This document shows, in pieces, positions 1 through 8,405 of a DNA stretch of 62,133 nt; the stretch's first letter is position 1, and every line of letters starts with the position of its first letter. Below the pieces are notes generated by a model that did not search any database, had not been told where the DNA came from, and was given only the letters and a program-made list of their open reading frames with translations. The DNA comes from a virus. The stretch is from IMG/VR virus record IMGVR_UViG_3300046656_000360, positions 1 to 62,133 of that record; one strand, given 5' to 3'. A program made the translations under genes and the position numbers.

Positions 1-126
1 AAACGACGGCCGCGCTCATCTGCGGCGGCATTAAACCCGCCCAGCGAAATCCTGACGGGTCGATGCCCGTCGCGGTACCATCGCTTACCACCTGTGACCA
101 CTTCTCGTTGAAGAGTGTGCGGAAAT
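1..126. repeat. Terminal direct repeat, left copy
   Basis: These 126 bases are identical to positions 62007-62132; the next base differs (g at 127, a at 62133). Reading across the repeat restores one continuous minus-strand tail gene, so the sequence is best read as a circular or circularly permuted genome of about 62,006 bp with an assembly-type overlap. A genuine short terminal repeat cannot be excluded. Confidence 0.9.
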
Positions 127-565
127 GGCTATAAGCAGAGTGCGTGATTCCAGGGATGTATCCAGTCGCGCGATAGGACGCGACGCCCGTGCTGCTGTTG
201 AAGCCGACAGGCATCTGCGTCAGCTCCCACTTCGCGGTTGCGCCGTCGTTCTGATTGACGCTGTAGCAAACCAGCTCGCCGATCTGTGTCTCGTCAGTAC
301 CCGGCACCCACGCGTTGTCGTCCACGTTCTGCGGAAGGACGGCGACGACTGCATTGTCTGCGTCGCTCCAGAGGCCCTTGCCTGTCGTGAAGTTGATCGA
401 ATCGATAGTCGCCAGCGCCGTCGAGGTCGGACAGGGCGTGAGCACGCCTGGACGTCTCGAGACAACGTTGGTAGCGATTGCGCACGAGCCAGCGGGGAGA
501 CCGTTCGGGTTCGGGTTCGTGGCCAGGCCGGTCACCTGGATCTGTGTCAGCTTGGACTTGGGCAT
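1..565 (-). CDS. Nozzle/tail tubular B-like protein, N-terminal part (continues at 62132)
   Basis: This is the first part of a protein that starts at the ATG at 565-563 (MPKSKLTQIQVTGLATNPNP) and continues through the terminal repeat into the gene ending at 59869. The joined gene is 2703 nt (900 residues). The ATG overlaps the stop of the upstream adaptor gene (TAATG), which indicates translational coupling. The opening pattern, with an N-rich stretch followed by NVVSRRPGV, resembles the start of T7 gp12-type nozzle or ring proteins. Position directly after a gp11-like adaptor supports a tail tube role. The family call is inferred from context and pattern. Confidence 0.6.
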   Translation of the reverse strand, partial: MPKSKLTQIQVTGLATNPNPNGLPAGSCAIATNVVSRRPGVLTPCPTSTALATIDSINFTTGKGLWSDADNAVVAVLPQNVDDNAWVPGTDETQIGELVCYSVNQNDGATAKWELTQMPVGFNSSTGVASYRATGYIPGITHSAYSHFRTLFNEKWSQVVSDGTATGIDPSGFRWAGLMPPQMSAAVV

Positions 566-1569
566 TAGAAGTTGCCCCAGCCGCCACCCCAGCCCCAGCG
601 CCCAATGCGACGGCGCAAGTACGTATTCCGTGTCTTGAACACGGGAGGCTGGCCCTTTGAACGAGGCATCGCGATGTCCACAATGTTCTTGATCGCCAGC
701 TCCGCCTTCTGCGAGAACACCTGAGCTTTTTCAGAGTCGCCCTTCTCGGCGAGCACGACCGCGCCCACGTAAGACACGAGCGCGTTACACAACTCCTCGG
801 GCAACTGAATGTAGCCCGTCACATCTGGAGCTGTGACGTATATGTCCTTGGCGCCGTCATCAAGTGGCGCGGCTTCTATGATTGCCGCTTGGTCGAGCGT
901 GAGTTGAATCGTAAGGTTGCTTGGTCCGGTCGCCATTCCGACGGCACTAACAGCTACGAGCTCATGATTGCCCGAGCCCCACTGCAAATCAAAGGGCGTC
1001 GGGTCTGTGTAGCTCTGTTGATTGACACCCTCCAGTTCGAGATCATAGGAGTCGCCACCAAGCGAGGTGATCGAGATGATGCGACTCTGTATGTCAGAGA
1101 CCCAATCATTCCAATCCGCAAGAAAGCTCGGGCGCACATAGTACCAGATGCGCAACGTCCAATTACTAGTCGGCGTCGGGAAGATGACAACGTTGTCCGC
1201 CTGGTATGTGAAGGCTGCGGGTCGACCAGCGTTATTGAGACCCTCGTAGTCTGTCGCCTGAATGCTCGTGAGCACGTTCAGAAGATACATGCCTCCGCCC
1301 GTGCCAGAGTTACTCACGAAGCACTCGATCTTCTCGAGCCCTTGCACGATCGAACGTTCCGGCAATCGGTAACGGCTCACACCTGCTGTCGTCGTGATGT
1401 CTGTGCTGTGGAGCCACGTTCCGTTTCGGAGCATAACGACGGGCTGAGTGAAGCGTTCCATCAAACCCAGATGACCCTGAGTCAGAATGAACTGCGTAGT
1501 AATATCCTCGTCATTGTCGGGAACCTGACTGAGGTCCCGTACTTGTTCTACGAAATCGAATGTGTCCAC
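565..1569 (-). CDS. Tail adaptor protein (gp11/tail tubular A-like)
   Basis: A 334-residue protein beginning MDTFDFVEQVRDLSQ. It has an alpha-helical N-terminal part, a central beta-rich section (VVIFPTPTSNWTLRIWYYV) and a helical C-terminal half ending in a Gly/Trp-rich tail (GRWGWGGGWGNF). This layout is typical of podoviral head-to-tail adaptors that dock under the portal. It lies between the capsid gene and the nozzle-like gene, as in other short-tailed phages. The aromatic Gly-rich C-terminus is unusual. Confidence 0.65.
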   Translation of the reverse strand: MDTFDFVEQVRDLSQVPDNDEDITTQFILTQGHLGLMERFTQPVVMLRNGTWLHSTDITTTAGVSRYRLPERSIVQGLEKIECFVSNSGTGGGMYLLNVLTSIQATDYEGLNNAGRPAAFTYQADNVVIFPTPTSNWTLRIWYYVRPSFLADWNDWVSDIQSRIISITSLGGDSYDLELEGVNQQSYTDPTPFDLQWGSGNHELVAVSAVGMATGPSNLTIQLTLDQAAIIEAAPLDDGAKDIYVTAPDVTGYIQLPEELCNALVSYVGAVVLAEKGDSEKAQVFSQKAELAIKNIVDIAMPRSKGQPPVFKTRNTYLRRRIGRWGWGGGWGNF

Positions 1570-1580
1570 AGCTTGGCCCC

Positions 1581-1919
1581 TTATCGGAGAATATCGTCTT
1601 CGTCGTTGTCGCTAGGCCCGCCGTATGAGCCAGTCCCGGCCGTTGGCCCGTAAACCTCATTCTCACTCATGAGCTTGCCGCCGTTAGGTCCGGCAATACC
1701 GTCCGCATTCGGCCCCCCGTCACCTGGCGTGTGGGGCTTCTGCGCGCCTCCGAGCCCTTGGAGCATCCCGCCCAGTCCACTCAAAAGCCCACCTCCAGAT
1801 TCCCCGTGTGGCTGCGGGCTTTGGCCCATGTACGCGGCCATCTCGTCTTGCTTCTTCTGTTCGGCCTGCTTCTGCTGGTTCTGCAGAAGGCCTGTGATCA
1901 TTGGCAGTAATTGCAACAT
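1581..1919 (-). CDS. Small Gly/Pro-rich late protein
   Basis: A 112-residue protein starting MLQLLPMITGLLQNQQKQAE. A short amphipathic helical segment is followed by a low-complexity Gly/Pro/Asp-rich half (LLSGLGGMLQGLGG) and an acidic end (DNDEDDILR). No family is recognised. It sits between the capsid terminator and the adaptor gene, so it is probably a minor virion or assembly factor. Confidence 0.55.
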   Translation of the reverse strand: MLQLLPMITGLLQNQQKQAEQKKQDEMAAYMGQSPQPHGESGGGLLSGLGGMLQGLGGAQKPHTPGDGGPNADGIAGPNGGKLMSENEVYGPTAGTGSYGGPSDNDEDDILR

Positions 1920-1933
1920 AGTCTATTAACGGT

Positions 1934-1981
1934 CTAAAAAACAAAACCCCGAGCGCGCACGATCGACGCGCACGCTCGGGG
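1934..1981 (-). terminator. Rho-independent terminator after the capsid gene
   Basis: On the minus strand a GC-rich stem (CCCCGAGCGTGCGCG with its complement) with a 5-nt loop is followed by TTTTGTTTTTT. It lies directly downstream of the capsid gene and could make capsid mRNA more abundant than the downstream tail transcripts. Confidence 0.9.
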
Positions 1982-2003
1982 TAAGCAAAGCTACAATTAG
2001 CGA

Positions 2004-3317
2004 TTAGGTAAGCGAAGGCAGACTATCGAAAGTATTCTCGATGCCCGTGAACCAGATCGACGTGTAGAAGAAGTCAGCAATCAGAGCCTGATCGCTGTAA
2101 GTACGAAGTTCCGCGCCGTTGTTAGACGGCAGCTGCAAGAAGAAGAACTCATCAGGGTTGCCGGGCAAGGTCGCGGTAATATCGCTCGACCCAACTCGAT
2201 GCCAAACATCCATCGGGATGAATGCGGCATTGCCCTGTTTCATGTACTGGTACGGCTTGATAGTCACAACACCGCTTGCGGTGATGAACTCCAACTCCTT
2301 GAAACCAGGCGAGGCCTTCCCGCCCATCGCGTCGCCGAAGTAACGCCGCAGCGCAACCTCGTCGTTCAACAGGTCAGTCCAAGTACGATTACAGAGATAG
2401 AGCTTTCCGCCGCGCTTGAGGCCGTTGTCAGCCGCAATCGACAGAGCGCCAGTGACGTTGTCGAAGGTCAACACGCCATTGACGGCGAAGTTGATCATCT
2501 TCCACTGCGGGTAGGTCGCGTTGCTGATGCCGAAGATCGAACCGCTTGTCAGGGCGATCGACTCGACCCCGAGCATGCTGTTTCCGACTGCGCCGTGGAA
2601 CTCAATCGAGTTACCGACAGCTCCCGCACCGCCAGATGCGATCGCGGTGACGTCAGTGAGATTGCCCGTAACAGTCAGTCGGCACTTCTGCACGTCCACG
2701 CCCACGACCTGGAGGGCCGCGTTCGTGTTGCGCAAAGTCGCGCCGTTGTAGAGATCGAAGAGACCGTTCTGGTAATTCTGCCAGAAACCGGGGACGAAGC
2801 TCGCGCGGGTGATCGTGAGATAGATCTGACCAGCTGCGGGCGTGTTGAGCGCACCAGTAATCGAGACTACACCGATATTGCTAGTCGGTGTGGAGGCGCT
2901 ACCAGGACCCCACCACAGCTGCATCTCTCGAAACAGCTCGTGACCCTGGGTCATGCCGAGAATCTTGATCGCAACGCCCTGGTCGTAGGCCTTCGCGCTG
3001 TCACCCTTGGACTCGGACAGGGTCGACATTTGACCGTAAGAAATCTGACTGCGAACAGTCATTTCTGCACCGGACACGGTCGCATCCTGGTAGATTGCGT
3101 CCACGGCTTCGCCGAGGGCGTACGCATTGTGGGTGAGCGAGAAGCTCACGCCGAGCTCGAGACCAAGCCTCACAGGCCAGTAGTACTCTCGACCGATTTT
3201 CTTGCCCGTCATAAACTTGACGTCGCGGGCAAAACTGTCTTCGGGTGCAAGCGGATCAGCGAGGTCGCCATAGACCTGCTTCAGCAGTGCCCCGGTATTA
3301 GCGGAATCAGCAGCCAT
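2004..3317 (-). CDS. Major capsid protein (putative)
   Basis: A 437-residue protein following portal and scaffold genes and flanked by its own promoter region and a strong terminator, the usual setting of a highly expressed capsid gene. The N-terminus (MAADSANTGALLKQVYGDL) and the early segment with YYWPVRL, followed by long beta-rich stretches, recall the N4-gp56-type capsid proteins with HK97 fold. The assignment rests on position and composition more than on a diagnostic motif. Confidence 0.75.
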   Translation of the reverse strand: MAADSANTGALLKQVYGDLADPLAPEDSFARDVKFMTGKKIGREYYWPVRLGLELGVSFSLTHNAYALGEAVDAIYQDATVSGAEMTVRSQISYGQMSTLSESKGDSAKAYDQGVAIKILGMTQGHELFREMQLWWGPGSASTPTSNIGVVSITGALNTPAAGQIYLTITRASFVPGFWQNYQNGLFDLYNGATLRNTNAALQVVGVDVQKCRLTVTGNLTDVTAIASGGAGAVGNSIEFHGAVGNSMLGVESIALTSGSIFGISNATYPQWKMINFAVNGVLTFDNVTGALSIAADNGLKRGGKLYLCNRTWTDLLNDEVALRRYFGDAMGGKASPGFKELEFITASGVVTIKPYQYMKQGNAAFIPMDVWHRVGSSDITATLPGNPDEFFFLQLPSNNGAELRTYSDQALIADFFYTSIWFTGIENTFDSLPSLT

Positions 3318-3502
3318 AAATTATTTAAGAACCTTTAGTGTTATAAGAAACGAAACTAAGGTCTTCTTAGAGACTGCCGAGGTTATCCTGAGGCGCCTTT
3401 AGCCGGCTTGTCCTTGCGGGGCCGAGACTGACTGAGCATAACGAGGGCCTCGCGAGTACTCGCGAAGAACCATTACAAAACTAGTATAGCAGGGTCAGGA
3501 AA
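3318..3502 (-). promoter_or_regulatory. Capsid promoter and 5' leader
   Basis: This 185-base gap holds no gene. On the minus strand TGCTATACT (3480-3488 region, hexamer 3483-3488) is an extended -10 promoter pointing at the capsid gene, leaving a leader of about 165 nt. The leader contains the perfect 16-bp palindrome TCGCGAGTACTCGCGA near 3453-3468, a candidate operator or RNA hairpin. Confidence 0.55.
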
Positions 3503-4642
3503 TTACCTGATTCTCACTCCCTGACGCTCGCGCATCTCGCGCATGATCTCATCGGTGGTCTTCTTCGGGCCGGCCTGCTTGGGCGCGCGGTCGGAGACCT
3601 GCTTGCCCGCTCGAGTATCGAGAGGCGCGGCTCCTGGACGTGCCGGTTGTGCCGCTGGCTGTTGGCCGTGCGCGCGCAAGAAGGTGTCGATCTCTTCCTT
3701 CACGATACGAACGGCTTCGTTCACATCGCGGCGAGTCAGGGGCTTCTCACTGCCATCGCGAGGCTCGGGCTTGCTGTCGTAGATGCGCTGCAAGTGTTGA
3801 GCTGCTCGATCCCAGTACTGCGGATGCTTGACAGGGTCGATGTTCGCAGCCTTGAAGGCTTCCATTGCAACGGTCTGCACAGCTGTTGAGCGCTGCTCGA
3901 ACTGACGCTGCTCTTGAACCTGGCGCTGTTGCTGGCTCTGGCGCTCTTGCTGGCGCCGATGGTTGTCGAGCTCCATCCGAGCCTGCTTGCCCTCGAGCCA
4001 CTCGTCACCAGGGCCACGCTGGCCGTCTTGAACGCCCGCCTGTTTGTTCAAGAAGTCGCGGGTCGCGTATTGCGTCGCAAGCATCTTGGCGGCTTCCAAA
4101 ACCGGCATGCCCATCGATTGCATCGAGTACAAAAACTGCTCGGGGCTTTCCTTCATACCGCGAAGGTCTTCAACGAACTGATTGCGTTCGCCGTAGAAGC
4201 CGTCACGCTCCTGCTTGAGCGCGTTCATTTGCTGTGAGAACTTCTCACGCATCATCGCTCCATTGCGCATGGACGCGACCGAGCCCTCCCACTCATGATC
4301 ACCGTCTTTCAGGTTGAGCATGAGCTTGTCGTGAAGCGCGTCGGGGAGCTTCCCCTCGCTGATAGCTTGCAGAAGGTCTTGCACGGGTACCCCGTGGATG
4401 CCCTCCTTGTAGTTATCGAGCCAGCCATAATCGCCTGACTCTTGATGCTGTGAGGTAGCGCTTGGGTCGCTGCTCGACTCGCTTGGCGCGCTATTAAAAA
4501 GCTTGTCGCTGAGCTCGGCGGTAGTACTGCGAGCCGGCGATGGCGTGGGCACAGACGACTGGGCGCCTGCACTGGATGAAGGAGTTGAAGAGGGAGTAGA
4601 GGCGGGCGCTGGTGCGCTTGTCGCCGGGGCGATATCAGGCAT
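3503..4642 (-). CDS. Scaffolding protein (putative)
   Basis: A 379-residue protein with an N-terminal Ala/Ser/Pro/Thr low-complexity tract (about residues 5-55), a central helical region and a Gln/Arg-rich coiled coil around residues 200-250 (QERQSQQQRQVQEQRQ). Such an elongated, charged helical protein between portal and capsid genes is characteristic of scaffolds. It ends in a basic segment (ERQGVRIR), as scaffold C-termini that contact capsid often do. Confidence 0.7.
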   Translation of the reverse strand: MPDIAPATSAPAPASTPSSTPSSSAGAQSSVPTPSPARSTTAELSDKLFNSAPSESSSDPSATSQHQESGDYGWLDNYKEGIHGVPVQDLLQAISEGKLPDALHDKLMLNLKDGDHEWEGSVASMRNGAMMREKFSQQMNALKQERDGFYGERNQFVEDLRGMKESPEQFLYSMQSMGMPVLEAAKMLATQYATRDFLNKQAGVQDGQRGPGDEWLEGKQARMELDNHRRQQERQSQQQRQVQEQRQFEQRSTAVQTVAMEAFKAANIDPVKHPQYWDRAAQHLQRIYDSKPEPRDGSEKPLTRRDVNEAVRIVKEEIDTFLRAHGQQPAAQPARPGAAPLDTRAGKQVSDRAPKQAGPKKTTDEIMREMRERQGVRIR

Positions 4643-4657
4643 CGTAACTAACTAAGT

Positions 4658-6859
4658 TCAGGCGATTGCCGCGCCTTGGGGTGGTTCTGCGGGTTTAGGC
4701 AATTTGGATGTACTGTCGTCCTCGGTATCTGCCTGGGGCGACGTAGCGTTCTGTGCGAGACGCTTTTGGTCAGCGTCACTTTGAGGTTTATCGGGGCCGG
4801 CCTGTGCTTGGTCGGGCGGCTGCATCATCCCTTGCGGGGGTGGGTTCCCGAGCAGCTGTGCGAGGAACGGGTCACCCCCACGCGCGATTTGCACGTGTTG
4901 CATTATATGCGCGAGAACTGCGCCCGAAATCTTCGGGTCGTTCATCGCGGCGGGCGAGTTGAGCACTTCAAGGTGCCCGAAGATGTGACTTGCTGCGTTG
5001 TCGGTCGCGAGCACCGGCACTTCGGGTACAGACTGGGTCGGTTGGCCCGTCATGGGGTCTTGCCCCTGTTGCACCTGTGGGCCTTTAAAAAGCGCCTCGT
5101 TCTCGAACCGAATACGCAACTCGCTCGTGCGCGTCGTCGTAATCATCGGCTTGAACTGGCCGCTTGTAATGAACTCGACGATTTGCTGCGGGTCCTTGAA
5201 CGGCAGTCCCGGAAAATCCTTTAGCATGTCGATCAGCTGCATACGCCCCGCCTGAGTTTTCATCATGGGGTTGGCGGTCTTGATCTTGACTCTCCGAATG
5301 CCCTCCCAGTCCTTCTGTTCGAAGTACTGCATATATGGGCGCTCATCGATACCAGCGACGGCCACGAGCTGTGGATGCTTCGCGTATCGCTTCAAAAGCT
5401 GAATGATAAGATTGCCAACACGTTCTCGATGCAAATCAAGTGCGAGAGAACGCTCGGACTGAGCTTCGATAGCGATCTGACTATAAAGTGCAGCATGCGC
5501 GCCTGACGTAATATTGGTGCTTGTGTCACCACGCGCGATGGCGTTGAGACCGGACAAGCTTTGCTTGAATTGGCGGAACAGCTCGATGGCCTTGAGGCTG
5601 AGCTGCGGCATTTCAGGGAATTTGATGGGCTGCGGCTGGGCATCCTTCCCTGGGGGTACAAACACAATCTTCGCGCCGTTTGCGAGCGCATCGATGTCGA
5701 CATCAGAACCCTCCACCAACGCGAGACTTGGTCTCCCGAAAGATTCAAGGTTAGTGGCCACATCTGACATAACCTGATTTTGTAGCTGATCTAACGGTAT
5801 AAGATTCCACAGCTCACTGATGCCCATGCTCGTTCCGTGCAGTTCGCACGTCATGAATGGGATAAGTGGGATCTCATCGGTGGGTACCGGCTCATTGCGC
5901 GCGAGGTTGTCATCAACCATCACGTCATTGACGAAGATGACTTTGCGTCCGAGGGGCATCGCCATTGAACGGCGGTAGTAGAAGACACGAACGGCGCAGA
6001 GGTCGAGCGGCTCTTGCTGGAGCGGATCACAGCCAGGCACTGAGTACTCGTACAAGTTCGGCACGAGCGACGAGCTCTCGATCTCCTTCGCGTAAAGCGG
6101 GTAGCGGGCTTGCAGCTCGACCTTCGACCGCTTGGGTAGGATAAGCAGCCGCCATTGGTGATCGTCGAACTCGGACCGGTAGGGCTCGCAGGCGACGTCC
6201 CACCAATACATCCGATCGATCGTCAGCTTGCCAGCGCGCCCCGTCTTCTGGACGGGGTGACTCATGCCGGTGGCAGGGTCGAACTCGTCCTCTTCGTACT
6301 GAATGACCTCGCCGTCGTCCGGGTCCCAGCCGACGTGCGTGTACGCCTTGCCGTAGAGCTCCTCAATCTTGACGACTTCGCGCTCTTTGCGCTCGCCGTA
6401 CGCGTCCTCGTAAAAGTACGCAACGAGGTTGTCAGACGCGTTGACCTGGGCTAGCGACTTATAGTCAGTGTTGACGACCTGAGCTTGAAACGCCGGCCTG
6501 TTCTTACAGGCCATGTTCGTGATCTGGTCGACAAAGCTGCGGTACTCGTTGATGGTGACTTCAAGCAATTCCTGATTGTCACCCCCGTAAGAGACCGACT
6601 GCGTTTGCCACTGTCCATAAGTCCCTTGGGTGTTAGTCGTACCGTAGTAGGTCGAGAAGCTGAGTCTCGCGACGTTGAAGAGGCCTCGACGCGCGCATGC
6701 GTCAAAATACTCTTCTTCCTTGTCGCGGCACGTGCCCCAGAACTTCAGTGGGTCGCGCTCGTTGGCCCAAAACTTCGCTAGATAGTCTTGGACCTCTTGG
6801 ATAGTCGCGTACTTTTCGCCCGACTTATCGGGCGCTTGTACAAGCTTCTCGTCTTCCAT
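4658..6859 (-). CDS. Portal protein
   Basis: A 733-residue protein lying directly after the large terminase, the standard place for the portal. Its size fits podoviral portals. The sequence shows alternating alpha/beta core segments (residues about 40-560), a long helical section rich in charged residues and a C-terminal low-complexity Gln/Pro tail (QPPDQAQAGPDKPQ). It would form the dodecameric DNA channel at the packaging vertex. A near-leaderless promoter (6871-6879) precedes it. Confidence 0.8.
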   Translation of the reverse strand: MEDEKLVQAPDKSGEKYATIQEVQDYLAKFWANERDPLKFWGTCRDKEEEYFDACARRGLFNVARLSFSTYYGTTNTQGTYGQWQTQSVSYGGDNQELLEVTINEYRSFVDQITNMACKNRPAFQAQVVNTDYKSLAQVNASDNLVAYFYEDAYGERKEREVVKIEELYGKAYTHVGWDPDDGEVIQYEEDEFDPATGMSHPVQKTGRAGKLTIDRMYWWDVACEPYRSEFDDHQWRLLILPKRSKVELQARYPLYAKEIESSSLVPNLYEYSVPGCDPLQQEPLDLCAVRVFYYRRSMAMPLGRKVIFVNDVMVDDNLARNEPVPTDEIPLIPFMTCELHGTSMGISELWNLIPLDQLQNQVMSDVATNLESFGRPSLALVEGSDVDIDALANGAKIVFVPPGKDAQPQPIKFPEMPQLSLKAIELFRQFKQSLSGLNAIARGDTSTNITSGAHAALYSQIAIEAQSERSLALDLHRERVGNLIIQLLKRYAKHPQLVAVAGIDERPYMQYFEQKDWEGIRRVKIKTANPMMKTQAGRMQLIDMLKDFPGLPFKDPQQIVEFITSGQFKPMITTTRTSELRIRFENEALFKGPQVQQGQDPMTGQPTQSVPEVPVLATDNAASHIFGHLEVLNSPAAMNDPKISGAVLAHIMQHVQIARGGDPFLAQLLGNPPPQGMMQPPDQAQAGPDKPQSDADQKRLAQNATSPQADTEDDSTSKLPKPAEPPQGAAIA

Positions 6860-6870
6860 TAAGTCTTACA

Positions 6871-6879
6871 AGTATAGCA
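6871..6879 (-). promoter_or_regulatory. Extended -10 promoter for portal
   Basis: On the minus strand the sequence is TGCTATACT, with only 11 nt between the hexamer and the ATG at 6859 and no Shine-Dalgarno sequence. The same nine bases occur ahead of the capsid gene (3483) and the HNH gene (50522). Confidence 0.6.
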
Positions 6880-6884
6880 GACCG

Positions 6885-8405
6885 TTATTTGCGCCCGAAT
6901 CTGCGCCCGACCTTGATACGGCTCGTGAACAGCTTCTTCGCGACCTCGACTAGACTGTGTTCACTTTTGAAGTGCTCAGGCAGCGAATGCATCTCATGCA
7001 TCGGGACGGTCTTATTCAAAACCACGCCGTAAGGTGGGAACGGGCTCATCTGTTGGTTGACCCCTCGCCACATGTACTTGAGCGCGTCGACGATATCGCA
7101 GTGCCCCAGCACTTCAGACCGTACGTAGTCAGTGCGCTGTGCGTTCCAAATCGCGCCCTCCAGGTGCAAAATCGAGTTCTGCGCGGTTGGAAGCACAACG
7201 ATTCGGTGCTGATGGAAGGCGTTGCGTAGGTTGTTGAGCGAGGCTTCCTTGCCGTCTGTCTTGTCCGCGCTGCCGACCTTGAGGTTGTGCTGCACGTTCA
7301 AGTCGTGGATCAGCCGGGGCTCGGTATCTGACAGTCGGAGGAACGGATTGGGCTTGAACCTGTCGTGGTCCCAATAGAAGCTCTCACCGAACGCCTGTGC
7401 TTCACAGTCGCGGACAGCCTTGGCGATCTCAGCTGTGCTTGCGTTGCGTTTCGCCCAATCGCTCGCAACAATGAGCTTGGCTGCGCTGAAGTCGTAGTAC
7501 GCGCAGACTACAGCACAAAGGTCTCGCGAGCCGGGGTCGATGGCGGTGTAACCGAGATAGTACTCAGGCGGTACCCATTCCATGATGTGAAGGGCTGCGT
7601 TGAACTCGGGGATGACCGTCCGCGACTCAGAGCGCACGTCGATGCACAAGAGCTCGCGCTTGCATTGCTCAGAGTCAATGCCCCCGAGAGTCGCGATGAA
7701 CTCGTCACGCTCAGCATTGCTGATGCGCGGGTTGTCGAAAATCGTTTTGTGCTGGTACGCGCCGCGGACGATCGCGTCAGGCACGAAATCGACCTTCCAC
7801 GGGTGCGCGGGCTCGTCGCTCGGCGTCGAGTTGAGCATCAGTGTCGCGGCCAGGTGGCCCATGAACTGAGGCATCACAACAGACGTGACGACGTACTTGA
7901 GCTTGTCGCAGTAGCTGGCCTCACTGATCGTGAAGCCGTCACTCGCACGACCGCGGAGGCCGTTCGGGTTCGTGTCGATGCCGACGAGCCGGATAATGCT
8001 TCCGTTGGGAAAGAACAGCCCGGCTTCGGTGCCCTGGTAGCTCTGCCGGTAGAGCGGCTTGATTGATTCAGGACAGTCTTCTACTAATTGATCGAAAAGT
8101 GGTAGAACGATTGACGCTATGTCTTTGGCATATGCCGTGGCATAGGTGTACGTCGAACCTGGGTTGCGTAGCCCGTCCTCGAGCCGGATCAGCAGAGACA
8201 TGAAGTCTTTGCCAAATCGGCGCCCGCAGTTTATCGCATAGACACGCGGCCAGTAACCGTTCTGACTTTCGCCACGTTTGCGCGCTTCGTGAGAGGCTTT
8301 CTCCCACGTGCGGTAGTGATCGTAGATGTCACGCTGGCCAGCGTGTAACTTGTACTTGAGTCGAGCTGCGCGCCAAAGCTTCGAAGAGTCAGCAGTTACT
8401 GTCAA
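6885..8405 (-). CDS. terL: Terminase large subunit
   Basis: A 506-residue packaging ATPase-nuclease. The Walker A-type segment is CGRRFGKD (residues 60-67), the classical arginine-rich form of phage terminases. The nuclease half opens with AIDPGSRDL (about residue 295) and closes with the conserved HCDIVDALKYMW segment, matching acidic metal ligands of the RNase H-fold nuclease. Its start overlaps the stop of the preceding gene (ATGA), and portal follows, the usual order. Confidence 0.9.
   Translation of the reverse strand: MTVTADSSKLWRAARLKYKLHAGQRDIYDHYRTWEKASHEARKRGESQNGYWPRVYAINCGRRFGKDFMSLLIRLEDGLRNPGSTYTYATAYAKDIASIVLPLFDQLVEDCPESIKPLYRQSYQGTEAGLFFPNGSIIRLVGIDTNPNGLRGRASDGFTISEASYCDKLKYVVTSVVMPQFMGHLAATLMLNSTPSDEPAHPWKVDFVPDAIVRGAYQHKTIFDNPRISNAERDEFIATLGGIDSEQCKRELLCIDVRSESRTVIPEFNAALHIMEWVPPEYYLGYTAIDPGSRDLCAVVCAYYDFSAAKLIVASDWAKRNASTAEIAKAVRDCEAQAFGESFYWDHDRFKPNPFLRLSDTEPRLIHDLNVQHNLKVGSADKTDGKEASLNNLRNAFHQHRIVVLPTAQNSILHLEGAIWNAQRTDYVRSEVLGHCDIVDALKYMWRGVNQQMSPFPPYGVVLNKTVPMHEMHSLPEHFKSEHSLVEVAKKLFTSRIKVGRRFGRK

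Noticed and set aside
125-568. Plus-strand open frame of 147 codons
   Set aside because: It is antisense to the tail gene, which closes in frame across the terminal repeat.
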